A stretch of DNA of 28,751 nt from JAEUSF01 sp964484145 (GTDB taxonomy: Bacteria > Patescibacteriota > Doudnabacteria > UBA920), in contig CAZAED010000017.1 of the NCBI GenBank assembly GCA_964484145.1, forward strand, positions 1 to 28,751. Direction: 5' to 3'. This document shows, piece by piece, positions 27,070 to 28,751 of the stretch. The position numbers were made by a program, and so were the translations under genes. The stretch's first letter is position 1; each line of letters begins with the position of its first letter. A model generated the notes under the pieces. It was not told where the DNA came from. It saw only the letters and a program-made list of their open reading frames with translations, and made no database searches.

Positions 27070-27078
27070 TGATAAAAT
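27070..27078 (+). promoter_or_regulatory. Extended -10 of the antiporter gene
   Basis: TGaTAAAAT with a partial -35 (TTGGTT, 27050-27055) at 17 bp. The predicted start near 27085 gives a 20-nt leader without a Shine-Dalgarno. Confidence 0.55.
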
Positions 27079-27104
27079 AAGAAAAATATTCGTTAGAAAC
27101 AAAA

Positions 27105-28751
27105 ATGGATAGCAGTTTGTTTTATCAAATTACGGCAGTGTTGGTTTTGGCTGGGATAATCTCCATTATCGTAAGCCTTTTAAAACAGCCGAGCATAATT
27201 GCCTTTATTATTACCGGACTTATTGTCGGGCCTTTTGGGTATATGCAGCTTGAACATAGAGAGGTCTTAGATTCCTTGGGGCAAATAGGCATTACCCTTT
27301 TACTTTTTATGGTAGGTTTGGAGCTTGACCTTAAGCGCGTAAAGCAGCTTGGAAAAACAGCTGTGTATACAGGTGTTGGTCATATGCTGGTTACCGCGGC
27401 GGGCGGTTATTTACTTTCCAAAGTTTTAGGTTTTAGTTCTGTTGCTGCTTGGTATATTGCTGTTGCTTTAACTTTTTCTTCAACAGTCGTGGTGGTTAAA
27501 CTGCTTAGCGAGAAAAAAGACATGCAAAGCTTGTACGCACGAATTACCGTTGGGTTTTTAATTGTGCAGGATTTTGCGGCCTTAATTATATTATTAGTCT
27601 TAGGCGGGTCTTCGGGCAGCGGCGATGTTTTTAGGGCGTTGCCTGGTTGGCAATATTTAGTGGCTGTAATCGCAAAGGTTTTAATAATGATCTTGCTATT
27701 AACCTGGGTCAGTAAAAAGGTTTTTCCGAAGTTTTTAGGCAAATTTGGGCAGTCTGACGAACTTTTAATGATTTTTTCTTTAGGTTGGGCCTTGGGTCTT
27801 GCGGCTTTTATGTCTTTGCCCGCAGTTGGATTTTCTTTAGAAGTCGGCGGCTTTGTAGCAGGGCTTGCTTTAGCTAACAGTCAGGTGCACTACGAAATTT
27901 CCGCGCGCATAAAATATTTGCGCGACTTTTTTATAATTTTATTTTTTATTGTTTTTGGCACTAAACTCGCTTTTGCCGGGATTTCCGCTATGCTCTTGCC
28001 GGCTATAATTTTTTCAGCCTTTGTTATAATTGTTCAGCCGCTTTTAATGATGTTAATTATGGGCTGGCTTGGCTATACTCCTCGCACCTCTTTTTTTGCG
28101 GCCGTAACAACTGCCCAGGTTTCAGAATTTAGTTTTGTTTTAGTAGCCCTAGGAAGCCGAATGGGACATATTTCAGACCAGATTTTGGGTCTTGTAACAA
28201 TGGTGGGAATTATAACTATTGCCGCCTCGTCCTACATGATTTTGTACACAAAGCAGCTTTATCAGCTTTTACACAACTTTTTAAAAAGATTTAATTTTAA
28301 GCACGGTTTGGCGGAAAGAGGGTTAAAGGACGAGCAGTTTAAGAATCATATTATTTTAGTTGGCGCAAACCGCTTGGGCAGCCGTTTTTTACAAGAATTA
28401 AATAAAGACAAGCATAAACTTTTAATTGTAGATTTTGACCCGCATGTTGTTTTGCGCTATGAGCTTTTGGGTTTTGCGGCTATATGCGGCGACGTGGCAG
28501 ACCCTTACATTCAGGAACAAATAAATTTGCCCGGCGCAAAGCTTATAATTTCCACTGTTCCGGACTTAGACGACAATTTAACTTTACTTTCTGTTGTTAA
28601 AGAATCAACAAAACATCCTAAAATGATTTTTGTAGCGCAGAATGATTTTGAAAGTAAATATTTATACGACCAAGGGGTGGACTACGTCCTCTCCCCGCAT
28701 TTTATAGGGGGCTTGCATTTAGCTAAAATCTTAGAAGAAGCCAGCACCCTA
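27105..28751 (+). CDS. CPA2-family K+/H+ antiporter with TrkA-N domain (3' end cut by window)
   Basis: The frame is open for 549 codons to the window edge, so the gene is truncated here only by the window. About residues 1-390 form a 12-13-helix CPA2 (KefB/KefC-like) transporter: KQPSIIAFIITGLIVGPFGY, LGQIGITLLLFMVGLELDL, ALTFSSTVVVVKLLSEK and VGFLIVQDFAALIILLVL, the last with the conserved ion-binding Asp. FSLEVGGFVAGLALA follows. After a cytoplasmic linker, a TrkA-N/RCK Rossmann domain begins (NHIILVGANRLGSRFL...LLIVDFDP..V), lacking the perfect GxGxxG pattern. It likely exports K+ or Na+ for H+ under nucleotide control. Ion specificity cannot be read. Confidence 0.92.
   Translation, partial: MDSSLFYQITAVLVLAGIISIIVSLLKQPSIIAFIITGLIVGPFGYMQLEHREVLDSLGQIGITLLLFMVGLELDLKRVKQLGKTAVYTGVGHMLVTAAGGYLLSKVLGFSSVAAWYIAVALTFSSTVVVVKLLSEKKDMQSLYARITVGFLIVQDFAALIILLVLGGSSGSGDVFRALPGWQYLVAVIAKVLIMILLLTWVSKKVFPKFLGKFGQSDELLMIFSLGWALGLAAFMSLPAVGFSLEVGGFVAGLALANSQVHYEISARIKYLRDFFIILFFIVFGTKLAFAGISAMLLPAIIFSAFVIIVQPLLMMLIMGWLGYTPRTSFFAAVTTAQVSEFSFVLVALGSRMGHISDQILGLVTMVGIITIAASSYMILYTKQLYQLLHNFLKRFNFKHGLAERGLKDEQFKNHIILVGANRLGSRFLQELNKDKHKLLIVDFDPHVVLRYELLGFAAICGDVADPYIQEQINLPGAKLIISTVPDLDDNLTLLSVVKESTKHPKMIFVAQNDFESKYLYDQGVDYVLSPHFIGGLHLAKILEEASTL

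Overview
The window looks like a chromosomal stretch from a small-genome, AT-rich bacterium, most likely of the Candidate Phyla Radiation (Patescibacteria). This is inferred from family features and was not tested by any search. The clues are a short EF-Ts (194 aa), a threonyl-tRNA synthetase without the N-terminal TGS domain, a PrmC with NLPY in place of the usual NPPY, near-zero intergenic spacing, few Shine-Dalgarno sites, and standard code use (TGA is a stop). There is no phage, insertion sequence or CRISPR.

Layout. 1-1940: tRNA-Thr(UGU), an SRPBCC-fold protein and S-adenosylhomocysteine hydrolase. 1941-2766: a bidirectional terminator, an unknown 96-aa protein behind a long structured leader with a near-consensus promoter, and tRNA-Tyr. 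2848-8557: a tight eight-gene minus-strand operon (DUF1294, trhO, TfoX-N, VIT/CCC1 metal transporter, engB, AlkD-like glycosylase, VKOR, P1B metal ATPase). 8629-11190: tRNA-Thr(GGU) inside a perfect inverted repeat, a TPR membrane protein, tsf, and rpsB with a structured leader. 11239-14179: rpmE, then prfA, an unknown gene and prmC joined by 4-nt overlaps. 14221-18557: polysaccharide deacetylase, L25/Ctc, a zinc-ribbon protein, RodA-like and a membrane-anchored unknown protein. 18733-22287: dnaE. 22288-22995: two strongly promoted, highly structured transcripts on opposite strands. 22996-27025: thrS, convergent with a zinc-ribbon ORF, map, an adenylate-kinase-like paralogue and adk. 27105-end: the start of a CPA2 K+/H+ antiporter with a TrkA-N domain, cut by the window edge.

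Together the genes serve translation (three tRNAs, S2, EF-Ts, L31, L25, RF1, PrmC, ThrRS, EngB, TrhO, Map), replication and repair (DnaE, AlkD), wall and shape (RodA, deacetylase), metals and ions (P1B ATPase, VIT, antiporter), redox (VKOR) and nucleotides (Adk).

Three non-gene patterns stand out. (1) About a dozen degenerate tandem arrays have a constant 7-, 8- or 9-nt unit within each array. The intergenic ones often form inverted arms, and some are inserted in frame in prmC, dnaE, alkD and an adk paralogue. A 9-mer, AGCTTTAGC (one variant), recurs five times at hairpin apices, always on the plus strand. (2) Most recognisable promoters are extended -10 elements (TGnTATAAT or close). Many sit so close to the ATG that transcripts would be leaderless, and three are fused to the U-tract of the preceding terminator. 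(3) Three loci instead have -35 boxes with 17-bp spacing and drive heavily structured RNAs. One, just upstream of thrS, shows an antiterminator/terminator-like arrangement.
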